Assembly: GCF_000009625.1 (NCBI RefSeq)
Contig: NC_002678.2
Location: forward strand, 2,356,001 to 2,420,000
Direction of reading: 5' to 3'
Source: Mesorhizobium japonicum MAFF 303099
GTDB taxonomy: Bacteria > Pseudomonadota > Alphaproteobacteria > Rhizobiales > Rhizobiaceae
DNA: 64,000 bases
In this document: one piece after another, positions 18,041 through 27,134 of the stretch
How positions within the stretch are numbered: position 1 is the first letter of the stretch
How the letters are laid out: each line of letters starts with the position of its first letter
The notes under the pieces: model-generated
The model's database searches: none
What the model saw: only the letters and a program-made list of their open reading frames with translations
What the model was told of the DNA's origin: nothing
Position numbers and translations under genes: made by a program

Positions 18041-19117
18041 TCAGTTGCCGGCCATCAGCGCCGACCACTTCTCCTGAGCCACCGCGAAGTTCGGGACCCA
18101 GAACTTGAAGTTCTGCTTGTAGCCCTGCTTCTGACGTTCAGGCGTGTTGGTCAGGAAGGCGGAGACTGAAGCGTCGACTTTGGGCTGCGCGTCGCTGTTG
18201 ATCGGCGTGTAGGACGTCTGCTCCGCCAGGACCTCCTGTGCATGCTTGCCGAGATAGGCATTGAGCAGCGCGTAGGATGCATCCGTGTCCTTGACGCCGA
18301 CCGGGATAGTCATCTGGTCCATCACCACCAGCCAGTCCTGCCAGGCCGGCGCATATTTGGCGCCGTTCTTGACCGCGGTCATGGCGCGGCCCGTCCACAT
18401 CATCAGCATGTCGGCCTCGCCGGATTCGGCGAGTTGCTGCGATTCGGCACCCGTCTTCCAGAAAATGGTATCGGGGCCGAGCTTGCGGACCACATCGATG
18501 GCCTTGTCGATATCGGCCACTGTCATCGCCTTCGGATCGCCGCCGGCAACCTTGAACGCCTGTTCCAGCAAGCCGCCCGTCGGGCTGCCGGAGCCGTCGA
18601 TTCCGCGCACGCCCGGGAACTTTGCCGTATCGAAGAAGTCTGCCCAGCTCTTGGGCGGATTATCCTTGTACTTCTCCTTGTTGTACATCAGCACGACGCC
18701 GTAGTTCATCGCCGGCACCGAGCATTCGCCGACCTGGCCTTCCGGGATTTTCGAGACGTCGAGCTTCGTCAGATCCAGCTTCTGGAACAGCTTGCCGCAA
18801 TAGACGTAAGGCGGCAGGTCGTCGGTGTCGACGACGTCCCAGGCCACATTGCCGGACTCGACCTGCGCCTGCAGCTTGGCGATCTCGGTCGGTCCGTCAT
18901 TGAGCAGCTTGACGCCGGACTTGTCGACGAACTCCTTCAGCGCGGCCGCCTGGCCGTCCTGGTAGATGCCGCCATAGGAAACGAACGTCAGCGTCTTGCC
19001 CTTCAGCGAACCTTCCTTCACCTCGCCGGCGACCGGCTTCTCCTGCGCAAAGGCCGCGCCGGCTACAACGCCAAGCGCCAGAATGGCGCCAAGGCCTGCA
19101 AATCTCGATCTAAACAT
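18041..19117 (-). CDS. Polyamine-type periplasmic substrate-binding protein (PotD/PotF-like)
   Basis: The 358-residue protein has a signal peptide ending GAAFAQ, followed by the PotD-like fold (TLTFVSYGGIYQDGQ, VDTDDLPPYVYCG, MNYGVVLMYNKEKY). ATG 19117 is chosen because it has a GGGAGAG ribosome site at good spacing; ATG 19138 lacks one. It captures the substrate in the periplasm for the downstream permeases. The gene begins 41 bp after the regulator stop, so the regulator and transporter probably share the promoter at 19844-19872. Confidence 0.88.
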   Translation of the reverse strand: MFRSRFAGLGAILALGVVAGAAFAQEKPVAGEVKEGSLKGKTLTFVSYGGIYQDGQAAALKEFVDKSGVKLLNDGPTEIAKLQAQVESGNVAWDVVDTDDLPPYVYCGKLFQKLDLTKLDVSKIPEGQVGECSVPAMNYGVVLMYNKEKYKDNPPKSWADFFDTAKFPGVRGIDGSGSPTGGLLEQAFKVAGGDPKAMTVADIDKAIDVVRKLGPDTIFWKTGAESQQLAESGEADMLMMWTGRAMTAVKNGAKYAPAWQDWLVVMDQMTIPVGVKDTDASYALLNAYLGKHAQEVLAEQTSYTPINSDAQPKVDASVSAFLTNTPERQKQGYKQNFKFWVPNFAVAQEKWSALMAGN

Positions 19118-19158
19118 CACACTAACTCTCCCATTCATGCCCGCGTTTTGGATAGGAC

Positions 19159-19818
19159 CTACCTGGCCGCGAGCGGTTTCCAGGCCGTGTATTGTTCGAG
19201 TTCGGCGCGCACCGAGGTCGGCGGCGCGATGATCCACATCACTTCGGCTCGGCCACTGCCGATGTTCTCTGAGCGATGTGGCGTCGAGGTCGTGTATTCG
19301 ATGCTGTCGCCCTCCTCGAGCACGTGGCGCGCCTCGCCGAGCGAGACTTCGACGACCCCGCGCAGCACGACGAGCATCTCGTGCGCGTCGCCATGGGTGT
19401 AGCGATCAGGCCCGGTCGAACCGCCAATGTCGAATTCCCCGACATAGACCTCCATGTCGCTCAGCGGCGGGCGCGACAACAGCATCTTGCGGCAGCCATC
19501 GCTGGGCGGCAGGCTCGGCCGCTCGCTTCGTCTCAGAACGCCATGGTTTTGCGCTGTGCTTTCCTCGAACAGCATGGCGACGCTGACGCCGAGCGCCGAA
19601 GCCATCTGGTTGAGCGAGGCGGTGCTGGCCCCTGTCAGGCCGCGTTCGAGCTGGCTGATGAAACTGGCGCTCGTCCCGGTCGCCTCCGCAAGCTCCCGCA
19701 AGGACAGCCTGCGGGCGAGGCGAAGGCTCTTGAGGCGCATGCCGAGCACCTGATGGGCATGCGTCGCAGCCGGTGCGTCGCCCGTTTTTGCCGAAGTCTG
19801 GCCGGAACCCTTGCGCAT
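19159..19818 (-). CDS. XRE-cupin transcriptional regulator (PuuR-like)
   Basis: The 219-residue regulator has an XRE helix-turn-helix at about residues 27-85 (LSLRELAEATGTSASFISQ) and a C-terminal cupin sensor domain (YTHGDAHEMLVVLRG, LEEGDSIEY). PuuR-type proteins repress polyamine catabolism and respond to the amine. It is the first gene of the minus-strand operon. A GAGGAG site precedes its ATG, and a 19-bp inverted repeat lies in its promoter, which suggests autoregulation. Confidence 0.85.
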   Translation of the reverse strand: MRKGSGQTSAKTGDAPAATHAHQVLGMRLKSLRLARRLSLRELAEATGTSASFISQLERGLTGASTASLNQMASALGVSVAMLFEESTAQNHGVLRRSERPSLPPSDGCRKMLLSRPPLSDMEVYVGEFDIGGSTGPDRYTHGDAHEMLVVLRGVVEVSLGEARHVLEEGDSIEYTTSTPHRSENIGSGRAEVMWIIAPPTSVRAELEQYTAWKPLAAR

Positions 19819-19843
19819 GCCGTCTCCTCACCGCACTTAACAT

Positions 19844-19872
19844 TGTGTACAGTACCACTGTACAACTGACAA
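19844..19872 (-). promoter_or_regulatory. Promoter with embedded 19-bp operator for polyamine-type operon
   Basis: On the minus strand TTGTCA (19872-19867) and TACACA (19849-19844) are separated by exactly 17 bp. The spacer contains the perfect inverted repeat TGTACAGT-ACC-ACTGTACA (19846-19864). It lies about 26 bp upstream of the regulator start. The arrangement is a classic repressor-operator layout; assigning it to the PuuR-like regulator is inference. Confidence 0.65.
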
Positions 19873-19970
19873 GCTACGCAAGGGCGCCAGCATGGGGCCA
19901 ATAGCTGGGCCAGGAGGGGTCACGCGAGTAAGCCGCGCCGCCGATTAACACGGACGCGTAGGGAGAAGCC

Positions 19971-21752
19971 TTAGCCCTCGCCCGACAGATCCCGGCGCGC
20001 CTTTTCGAGTTCCTCGGCATAGCGCCGCATCAGATGGCCCTCGGTCAGCAGGCCGAGCACGATGCGGTCGGTGAAATCCTCGACGACCGCCAGTTCCTCG
20101 GCGCCGGCGCGCTGGAATGTTTCGGCAGCGGCCTGCACGTTCATGCTGGGCACCAGGACGGCATCCTTGTACTGGGCGAGATCGCGCACCGGCACCTCGC
20201 CGCCGGCGGGATCGCTGTGCAGTTCGGCCACGATCAGCACGCCGACATACTGATCGCCCGGGTCGACGGCGATGACGCGCTGCGCCGAACCCAGTGGGAT
20301 CTGCTTGCGGAAGTCGGCCAGTGTCGTCGAGGCATCGATGGTCTTGATGTCCTTGCGCATCATCGAGCCGACGGTGAGGCTCCGCATCCAGCCGACATCA
20401 TGGGCGCTGCGGATCGTCTCGCCGCGCAGGTGGAAGCGCCATGTCGAGAACGAATAACCGAAGGTTTCGCGCACCAGGATCGCCGCCATGATCGAGGCGG
20501 CCAGCACGACGCCGGTGAGCGTCAGGTCGCGGGTCGATTCCAGCGCCAGGAAGGTCATCGTCAGCGGGCCGCCGACGACACCGACGGCAAGCGAGGTCAT
20601 GCCGACGACAGCGGCAACCGAAGGGTCGATGCCGGTCGCCGGCGAAATCAGCGCCATCACGCCGGCGAATGCCTTGCCGAGCAGCGCGCCGAGGAACAGC
20701 GAGGCAAAGAACAAGCCGCCGCGAAAGCCCGAGCCCAGCGAGATGGCTGACGCCGCCAGCTTCAGCACGAAGACGCTGGCCACAACGGTCAGCCCATAGT
20801 TCATGGCGAATTCGCGGTGCAGCGCGCCATGGCCGCTGGACAGCACCTGCGGCGTGATCAATCCCAGCAGGCCGACGATGACGCCGCCGATGACGGGGCG
20901 CAGCGAGGCATCGACCGACAGCCTGTTGAAACCGCGTTCGATCAGCGTCACCAACTGCATGATGGCGATCGAGGCCGCGCCGCCCAGCAGCCCGAGCAGC
21001 AGGAACGGCACATACTGGCTGGGGGTGAGTTGCGGCAGCCCTGAAAGCTCCAACGGAAACGGCACGCCGCCGAACATTTCCGCCGTCAGCGAGGCGGAGA
21101 TCGCCGCAGTCATGACAGGCGCGACATTGGCGACCGAGTAGATGCCGATGACCAGTTCGAAACCGTAGAAGGCGCCGGTAAGCGGCGCGTCGAAAGCGGC
21201 GGCGATGGCGCCGGCCGCGCCGCAGCCGACAAGGACACGGACATCGTTGCGGCGCAGCCGGAAGATGCGCGCCAGCCGCGACGCCAGGCCGGATCCGACC
21301 TGCGTGTAGCCGGCTTCCAGGCCGACCGAGGCGCCGAAGCCGCTGGAGATCATGGTCTGGCCGGCGATGATGAAGGTGTCGGTCAGCGACATGCGCCCGC
21401 CATAGAGCGCGTTGGCCTCGATCGGATCGACCGGAGTGCGGAATTTCCGCAGCCGCAGCCAGATCACCGTCAATCCGAGCAGGGCGCCGCCGACCGCCGG
21501 GATCAGCGCCTGCATGGGATTGGCGAGCGAGAACATGCCGGAAAGCCGGCCGCCGGGTTGAACGCCGAACAACAGCCCGTGCAGATCCTGCACGATCTGG
21601 CTCATCGCCGTGACCAGTATGCCCGCCATCACCCCGACGACGCCCGCCAGGATGACCACGGCGATGCCGCGCGCCTCGAGCAGCGGAATTGACCGCAGCA
21701 GCACCGCACGCAGCCGGCGGGCATAGACTTGTGGCTGGTTTCTGGAAAGCAC
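19971..21752 (-). CDS. ClC-family chloride channel/transporter with CBS domains
   Basis: The 593-residue protein has about ten membrane helices in residues 20-430. It includes GLEAGYTQVGSG, equivalent to the GxExP gating-glutamate region, and GSGFRGGLFFASLFLG. Two CBS modules close the C-terminus (SMMRKDIKTIDAS at about 450; DLAQYKDAVLVPSMNV at about 530). It is a membrane anion channel or H+/Cl- antiporter regulated by nucleotide-binding CBS domains. A second, broken copy of its 5' end lies 690 bp upstream (22371-22414). Confidence 0.9.
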   Translation of the reverse strand: MLSRNQPQVYARRLRAVLLRSIPLLEARGIAVVILAGVVGVMAGILVTAMSQIVQDLHGLLFGVQPGGRLSGMFSLANPMQALIPAVGGALLGLTVIWLRLRKFRTPVDPIEANALYGGRMSLTDTFIIAGQTMISSGFGASVGLEAGYTQVGSGLASRLARIFRLRRNDVRVLVGCGAAGAIAAAFDAPLTGAFYGFELVIGIYSVANVAPVMTAAISASLTAEMFGGVPFPLELSGLPQLTPSQYVPFLLLGLLGGAASIAIMQLVTLIERGFNRLSVDASLRPVIGGVIVGLLGLITPQVLSSGHGALHREFAMNYGLTVVASVFVLKLAASAISLGSGFRGGLFFASLFLGALLGKAFAGVMALISPATGIDPSVAAVVGMTSLAVGVVGGPLTMTFLALESTRDLTLTGVVLAASIMAAILVRETFGYSFSTWRFHLRGETIRSAHDVGWMRSLTVGSMMRKDIKTIDASTTLADFRKQIPLGSAQRVIAVDPGDQYVGVLIVAELHSDPAGGEVPVRDLAQYKDAVLVPSMNVQAAAETFQRAGAEELAVVEDFTDRIVLGLLTEGHLMRRYAEELEKARRDLSGEG

Positions 21753-22030
21753 TCGGGCGGCTCGCCGATATCAAAAGAACGCAGAAGGCTGATACGCCCG
21801 GCGATACCGCATGGCAACCGCGATGCCGGCTCCCCGCTGCGAGGATCGTTTTCGAACGGTCTAGAGGCTTCCTTTGATCATCCCCGAGCCCAAAGGCATA
21901 AGTCGATCGACCATCTGAAGATCCGACACCGGATTCGCGGCGATGCCCCTCCTCCCGTTCGCCTGCGAAATCGACGCAACGCCTGAAAAGTGGTATTTGG
22001 TCCGTCTCTATTTCCCTCAAGGAGGAGAAC

Positions 22031-22342
22031 ATGAGTGCGTGGGGATTGTTTTTATTGGCTGCTTGCACGCTTTTTTTGAGTTCGTCTGCAATGAGCCACT
22101 CAAGCATGGATATGCCAGTCAAATTGAATATTTCATACCCTATGTCTCCCTTTGCAGGAGGCAATACGGAAAAACAGAGCCGGCCGGCGGAAGAACTTCT
22201 TCGGACAGCGCAGCAGGACGTCTGCTGTCCCGGCGGTTATCCCTGGTACCGCAACTCAACGAACATGTGTTACGGCAGCTACGAAGATTGCCACGATACC
22301 GATGGCGGAGGTTGGTCCTGCAGACAGGTCAACGCCTGCTAG
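22031..22342 (+). CDS. Small secreted six-cysteine protein, unknown function
   Basis: The 103-residue protein has a clear signal peptide (MSAWGLFLLAACTLFLSSS) and a strong AGGAGGAG ribosome site 5-12 bp upstream of ATG 22031. The mature C-terminus packs six cysteines into about 37 residues (DVCCPGGYPWY, NMCYGSYEDC, WSCRQVNAC), suggesting a disulfide-knotted mini-domain. Codon use and base composition are AT-richer than the neighbours. I do not recognise the family. The context is a decayed islet next to an Imm11-type gene. Confidence 0.6.
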   Translation: MSAWGLFLLAACTLFLSSSAMSHSSMDMPVKLNISYPMSPFAGGNTEKQSRPAEELLRTAQQDVCCPGGYPWYRNSTNMCYGSYEDCHDTDGGGWSCRQVNAC

Positions 22343-22370
22343 GCTTTGATAGCTGGCCATCCTCCCGAAG

Positions 22371-22414
22371 AGCAGCGGGATCGATCTGATGAGCACCGCG
22401 CGCAGCCGGCGGGC
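22371..22414 (-). pseudogene. Remnant of a clc 5' end
   Basis: This 44-bp stretch matches 21679-21722 (inside the N-terminal coding part of the clc gene) at 36 of 44 positions. On the minus strand it still encodes RRLRAVLIRSIPLL, versus RRLRAVLLRSIPLL in the intact gene. No further clc sequence follows. It is either a truncated paralogue or a partial duplication made when the intervening segment was inserted. Confidence 0.6.
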
Positions 22415-22460
22415 CGTGGAAACTTGACCGCCTCTAATCCGCGCCATGCCACGTTGGATG

Positions 22461-23102
22461 CTATACGGCCTCATGTTTGAAGTAGAGGATGCCTGTGAGC
22501 CCGTTCGCCTCGAACGCGTTCTTCAGCGTCTCGGAAATCATTATCCCATCGGTGCTGAAATAGCCGCGGTCCAGCCACAGATGCGTACCACCGATCTTTT
22601 GCAGATCGTAGACCAACTTTCCCCCAGGACGATAGCGCCACCGCTTGGGGCGACCCCCATGCTCATCGAAATCAAACGTCGACAAGGCGTCGTTTATGCT
22701 GTCGATCCGATTGCAGGGATAGAACCAATAGTAAGGGATTGATGACCCGCCATTCTTCCAGACGATCTCAACCTGGGAAAATTGGTGCACGCCCGGTTCG
22801 TATTCGTCGACGACACGACGGAGATTTTCACTGACAATGAAAATACTGTTGTGCTTCAGGAGATCCGGAAGCCCTTTCTTCAGCTCGCCATGTCCCCATT
22901 TGAGCTGTTTGGGCAGATAGTCCGTTTCGACGGGGAGCCCTTGTTGAAACGCATTCTTCCAAACATGCGTCCCGTCCCCCAGCGTAGAAAAATCACGAAA
23001 TTTGCTGAAATCCACGCTCTTTGGAAAAACTTTTTTGAAATCTCCTGCAACATCTACGACTTTTGTCGGTCGCGATGCGCCGTTGATTGTATAGACTGGC
23101 AA
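22461..23102 (-). CDS. Imm11-type (DUF1629-like) protein, orphan
   Basis: The 213-residue protein starts MPVYTINGASRPTK. Its C-terminal half resembles Imm11/DUF1629 immunity-family proteins (SENLRRVVDEYEPGVHQF, LWLDRGYFSTDGIMIS). Family knowledge: such proteins neutralise toxins of polymorphic toxin systems. No toxin gene is adjacent, so this may be a lone immunity or degenerate unit. Base composition is visibly less GC-rich than its surroundings, which suggests horizontal acquisition. The family call is from memory of motifs and is moderate. Confidence 0.55.
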   Translation of the reverse strand: MPVYTINGASRPTKVVDVAGDFKKVFPKSVDFSKFRDFSTLGDGTHVWKNAFQQGLPVETDYLPKQLKWGHGELKKGLPDLLKHNSIFIVSENLRRVVDEYEPGVHQFSQVEIVWKNGGSSIPYYWFYPCNRIDSINDALSTFDFDEHGGRPKRWRYRPGGKLVYDLQKIGGTHLWLDRGYFSTDGIMISETLKNAFEANGLTGILYFKHEAV

Positions 23103-23286
23103 GAGCTACCCTCCGTACTGGCATCGGTTCTGCTACTCTCGCATTGGCTGCTATCATACAGCGGATAACCCATAGTAAAGGGCGCCTCTCTGGCGACCGG
23201 AAGGTTGATCGACCTTCTCAGAAATGAGCGACCAGATTGCGATGGCCGATGCCATCTGCCAGCCCGATTGAGCGATAGGCCAACCG

Positions 23287-23439
23287 TCAGTCCGGTATGG
23301 TCAGCGGCCCGCAATCGTCGTCGGCGATGAACGTCGCCAAGAGTTCGGCGGGCTCGGTTGCGCTGGCATTCTCGGCGAAGAGATGGACCGTGCCGGGTGG
23401 CTCGAACCAGGTCTGTCCCTCGGTATAGCCGACGGCCGA
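23287..23439 (-). pseudogene. C-terminal remnant of a cupin protein
   Basis: The minus-strand frame encodes about 50 residues (YTEGQTWFEPPGTVHLF, ATEPAELLATFIADD) ending in a stop at 23287. These match the C-terminal half of quercetinase-like cupins. There is no start and no N-terminal cupin motif. The frame is contiguous with, and in phase after, the TGA of the ABM gene, so the missing 5' part was replaced or deleted. Confidence 0.6.
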
Positions 23440-23739
23440 TCAGGTCGGCATGGACTCGCCGGCCTCATAGAGCACAAGGTTGCGCTCGCCAATGCCAAGC
23501 GCCGGCCAGCTTGAGCGCCACTCCGCGATGTGCGGCGAACGGAAATGCGCATCGAGCGCCGCTTTGTCGCGCCACACCTCGCTGACCCGGATCAGCCCGG
23601 CGTCGAGCACATCGCGCGCATAGGAATATTCGAGGCAGCCATCCTCGGCGCGGCTGCCTGAAACCATGCGCTCCATCACCGGCCTTGCCTCCTCGAACCT
23701 GTCGGGCGCCAAGCGGATCGTGCCGATGATCAGGAGCAT
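23440..23739 (-). CDS. Antibiotic biosynthesis monooxygenase (ABM) domain protein
   Basis: The 99-residue single ABM domain starts MLLIIGTIRLAPDRF at ATG 23739. It contains ARPVMERMVSGSRAEDGCLEY and a C-terminal FRSPHIAEW. Such dimeric alpha-beta barrel proteins are small quinol or aromatic-compound monooxygenases, or stress proteins of unknown substrate. A longer in-frame start at 23850 adds residues without domain support. The TGA is followed in phase by a cupin remnant. Confidence 0.75.
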   Translation of the reverse strand: MLLIIGTIRLAPDRFEEARPVMERMVSGSRAEDGCLEYSYARDVLDAGLIRVSEVWRDKAALDAHFRSPHIAEWRSSWPALGIGERNLVLYEAGESMPT

Positions 23740-23912
23740 GGGTTTCCCTTCCTTCGCGACATCAGGTCCGCCTACTGCATGTCGCCCAAAAGTGACCTCG
23801 GTTTTTGGGAGGACGACATGCATAAAACAAAGTCTCCCACCCTCGCGCAAGCTTGGCCAACTACCCTCGCCGGGCTGTCCTATGCGCGACAGTCTATGGT
23901 TCGAGGACTTAT

Positions 23913-26000
23913 ATGGCGATCAGCGAAAGCATCCAGCCCGGCGCGGTGGCCAAGAATGGCCGCGACATCTTCTTCGCGCTCGGCATCGTCATCATCCTGG
24001 CCGTGCTGTTCCTGCCGATCCCGGCCTTCCTCATCGACATCGGCCTCGCCTTCTCGATCGCGCTGTCGGTGCTGATCCTGATGGTGGCGCTGTGGATCCA
24101 GCGGCCGCTCGATTTCTCCTCGTTCCCGACCGTGCTGCTCATCGCCACGATGCTGCGGCTGTCCCTCAACATCGCCACCACGCGCATGATCCTGTCGCAT
24201 GGCAATGAGGGCACGCACGCCGCCGGTTATGTCATTGCAGGCTTCTCCAAGCTGGTGATGGCCAGCGACTTCGTCATCGGCCTCATCGTCTTCATGATCC
24301 TGATCGTGGTAAACTTCATCGTCATCACCAAGGGCGCCACGCGTATCGCCGAAGTCGGCGCCCGTTTCACCCTCGACGCCATCCCCGGCAAGCAGATGTC
24401 GATCGACGCCGACCTCTCCGCCGGCATGATCGACGACAAGACCGCGCAATTGCGCCGCCGCGAACTGGAAGAAGAATCCTCCTTCTTCGGCTCGATGGAC
24501 GGTGCCTCGAAATTCGTGCGCGGCGACGCCATCGCCGGCCTCATCATCACCGCCATCAACATCATCGGCGGCATCGCCATCGGCTACATCAGGCATGGCA
24601 TGGGCATGGGCGAGGCCGCCGACGTGTTCATCAAGCTGTCGGTCGGCGACGGTCTGGTCACCCAGATCCCGGCGCTGATCGTTTCGCTCGCCGCCGGCCT
24701 GCTGGTTTCCAAGGGCGGCACCCGCGGCTCGACCAACCAGGCGGTGTTCGGCCAGCTCGGCGCCCATCCGCGCGCGCTTTACGTGGCGGCGGCACTGCTG
24801 GTGCTGCTCGGCCTGATGCCCGGCCTGCCGCTGTTCCCCTTCTTTGCGCTGGCCGGCGGCATGGCCGGCCTCGGCTACGTCATCCCGATGCGCGCCAACC
24901 GCGTCCTCGCCGCGGCCGAGGCGCTGAAGACCCAGGAAAAGGCGACCAAGGCCGAGGAAGAAAAGAACTCGGTCAAGGCCTCGCTCGCCACCGCCGAGAT
25001 CGAACTGCTGATCGGCAAGCAGCTATCGACCAGGCTCCTGGTCTCGCATCAGGAACTGGTCTTCCGCATGGGCAAGATGCGCAAGAAATTCGCGCAGCAA
25101 TACGGCTTCGTCGTGCCGGAAGTGCGCGTTGCCGACGATTTCGCCATCCCTCCGAAAAGCTACCAGATCAAGGTGCATGGCACGGTGGTCGCCGAATATT
25201 CGATGCGCGTCGGCGAGATCATGGTGCTGCTCGGCAGCCGCGACGTGCCCGAAATTCCGGGCGAGGAGATCCGCGAGCCGGCCTTCGGCATGCGCGCCTA
25301 TTCCGTCATGGAAACTTTCGCCGAGGATTTGAAGCGCGAGAACTACACCTTCGCCGACAACATGTCGGTGCTGCTCACCCATCTCTCGGAAGTCATCCGC
25401 AACAACCTGCCGCAGCTTCTGTCCTACAAGGACATGAAGGCGCTGCTCGAACGCCAGGACCAGGAATACCGCAAGCTCGCCGACGAGATCTGCACCACGC
25501 ACATCTCGTATCCCGGCCTGCAGGCGGTGCTGAAGCTGCTGCTCGCCGAGCGCGTCTCGATCCGCAATCTGCACCTGATCATCGAGGCCATCGCCGAGAT
25601 CGCGCCGCATGTGCGCCGCACCGAGCAGATCGTCGAACATGTCCGCATCCGCATGGCCCAGCAGATCTGCGGCGATCTCTCGGAAGGCGGCGTGCTCAAG
25701 GTGCTGCGCCTCGGCAACCGCTGGGACCTCGCCTTCCATCAAAGCCTCAAGCGCGACGCCAAGGGCGAGGTGCGCGAGTTCGACATTGATCCGCGCCAGC
25801 TCGAGGAATTCGGCCAGGACGCCACCAAGGCGATCAAGAAATTCCTCGAAGCCGGCGAGCGCTTCGTCCTCGTCACCGCGCCCGACGCCCGCCCCTATGT
25901 GCGCATGATCATCGAGCGCCTGTTCACCACGCTGCCGGTGCTCTCCCATGTCGAAATCGCCAAGGGCGTCGAGATCAGGGTGCTCGGGACCATATCGTGA
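23913..26000 (+). CDS. flhA: Flagellar export gate protein FlhA
   Basis: The 695-residue protein has about eight membrane helices in its first 330 residues, with the FHIPEP-family blocks ([49 protein letters not shown]). A large cytoplasmic domain that docks substrate-chaperone complexes follows. ATG 23913 has a GAGGAC site; an earlier ATG at 23853 is not supported. The length is normal for FlhA. The stop overlaps the fliR GTG start. Confidence 0.96.
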   Translation: MAISESIQPGAVAKNGRDIFFALGIVIILAVLFLPIPAFLIDIGLAFSIALSVLILMVALWIQRPLDFSSFPTVLLIATMLRLSLNIATTRMILSHGNEGTHAAGYVIAGFSKLVMASDFVIGLIVFMILIVVNFIVITKGATRIAEVGARFTLDAIPGKQMSIDADLSAGMIDDKTAQLRRRELEEESSFFGSMDGASKFVRGDAIAGLIITAINIIGGIAIGYIRHGMGMGEAADVFIKLSVGDGLVTQIPALIVSLAAGLLVSKGGTRGSTNQAVFGQLGAHPRALYVAAALLVLLGLMPGLPLFPFFALAGGMAGLGYVIPMRANRVLAAAEALKTQEKATKAEEEKNSVKASLATAEIELLIGKQLSTRLLVSHQELVFRMGKMRKKFAQQYGFVVPEVRVADDFAIPPKSYQIKVHGTVVAEYSMRVGEIMVLLGSRDVPEIPGEEIREPAFGMRAYSVMETFAEDLKRENYTFADNMSVLLTHLSEVIRNNLPQLLSYKDMKALLERQDQEYRKLADEICTTHISYPGLQAVLKLLLAERVSIRNLHLIIEAIAEIAPHVRRTEQIVEHVRIRMAQQICGDLSEGGVLKVLRLGNRWDLAFHQSLKRDAKGEVREFDIDPRQLEEFGQDATKAIKKFLEAGERFVLVTAPDARPYVRMIIERLFTTLPVLSHVEIAKGVEIRVLGTIS

Positions 26001-26749
26001 GCGTTCTTTCGCAGAGCGTCGTCATCGCGGCGTTCCTCGCCTTCTGCCGCATCGGCGCCTGCTTCATGCTGATGCCGGGCCTGTCCAGCGCCCGTGTGCC
26101 GGTGCAGGTCAGGCTGTTCGTGGCGGTCGCCGCCACCGGCGGCCTGCTCGCCTTCCTGTGGGATCGCATCATTCCCTTCGTCGATCCGCGCCCGCAGATC
26201 CTGGTGCCAATGATCATCTCGGAGCTGCTGATCGGCGGACTGATCGGCGCCATGACCAGGCTCTACATGGAAGCGCTGCGCTTCATGGGCTCGGCCATCG
26301 CCATGCTGATCGGCTATGGCGGCTCGGGCGGTCCGGCGATCGAGGAACCGGAACCGCAGGCGGCCCTTGCCGCCATCATCTCGTTCTCCGCGCTGTTGAT
26401 GCTGTTCGTCTTCGACTTCGACCACGAGATCGTCCGCGCTTTGGTGGCGTCCTACACAGTCGCGCCGGTCAACGTCTTCTTCAACCCGCAGGCAGCCCTC
26501 GTCGACATCACCGACACCGTGTCGGACACCTTCTTCCTGGTCATCCGCCTCGGCAGCCCGTTCGTCGCCTATGCCATCCTGGTCAATCTGACGATCGGCT
26601 TCGTCAACAAGCTGACCCCGCAGATTCCGATCTATTTCATCTCCCAGCCCTTCGTCATCGCCGGCGGCATGATCATTTTCTATTTCGCCATCGGCACCAT
26701 GCTGTCGCTGTTCGTCGATGGCTTCGTCGACCTGACTTTGGCGAGGTGA
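25997..26749 (+). CDS. fliR: Flagellar export gate protein FliR
   Basis: The 250-residue membrane protein has several helices and FliR motifs ([41 protein letters not shown]). GTG 25997 overlaps the flhA stop as GTGA, so the pair is translationally coupled. It completes the FliPQR gate, with fliQ at 11239. fliP is not in the window. Confidence 0.93.
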   Translation: MSVLSQSVVIAAFLAFCRIGACFMLMPGLSSARVPVQVRLFVAVAATGGLLAFLWDRIIPFVDPRPQILVPMIISELLIGGLIGAMTRLYMEALRFMGSAIAMLIGYGGSGGPAIEEPEPQAALAAIISFSALLMLFVFDFDHEIVRALVASYTVAPVNVFFNPQAALVDITDTVSDTFFLVIRLGSPFVAYAILVNLTIGFVNKLTPQIPIYFISQPFVIAGGMIIFYFAIGTMLSLFVDGFVDLTLAR

Positions 26750-26750
26750 G

Positions 26751-27134
26751 ATGAGCTCGCGCAGGGACCGCCTGAAGAAACTGGTCAAGGTGCAGGAACA
26801 GTTGAAGGCGCTGCACGAGACCCGCCACGCCACCTTCCTGGCCGCGGCAAACGCGGCGGAAGCCGAGGCCAGGGAATTGATCGGCCATTTCGACCAGGAC
26901 AATTCGCTCTCCGGCCTGTTCCCCGATCTCTATCATCGCCGCATCGCCCAGGCGGTGGTGCGCCAGGAGAAGAGCCTGGAAAGCGCGAAACAAGAGGTCG
27001 GCCTCATCGCCACGGCAAACGCCCGCACCAACATGGTCGAGCGCGCCTACAAGGACGTGCGCAACCGCGACGAGCGCGAACGCTCCGACCGCGAACGGCT
27101 GGATCTGATCGCGCAGAAACGGAACGAGGAGTAG
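26751..27134 (+). CDS. FliJ-like coiled-coil protein downstream of fliR
   Basis: The 127-residue protein is highly charged and almost entirely helical. Its opening (RRDRLKKLVKVQEQLKALHE) and heptad-like spacing fit a FliJ-type coiled coil. It starts 1 bp after the fliR stop, so it belongs to the flhA-fliR operon. FliJ helps the FliI ATPase recycle export chaperones. The name is by architecture and context only. Confidence 0.55.
   Translation: MSSRRDRLKKLVKVQEQLKALHETRHATFLAAANAAEAEARELIGHFDQDNSLSGLFPDLYHRRIAQAVVRQEKSLESAKQEVGLIATANARTNMVERAYKDVRNRDERERSDRERLDLIAQKRNEE

Noticed and set aside
20398..22164. 588-codon open frame on the minus strand
   Set aside because: Overlaps the clc gene in another frame; composition is Arg/Ala-rich noise.
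22256..22474. 72-codon minus-strand frame containing a clc-like peptide
   Set aside because: Only the 14-residue remnant is meaningful; the rest is unrelated, so it is recorded as a pseudogene fragment instead.
11506..23912. Integrated mobile element
   Set aside because: No integrase, transposase, attachment-site duplication or tRNA border was seen; only the clc remnant hints at rearrangement.
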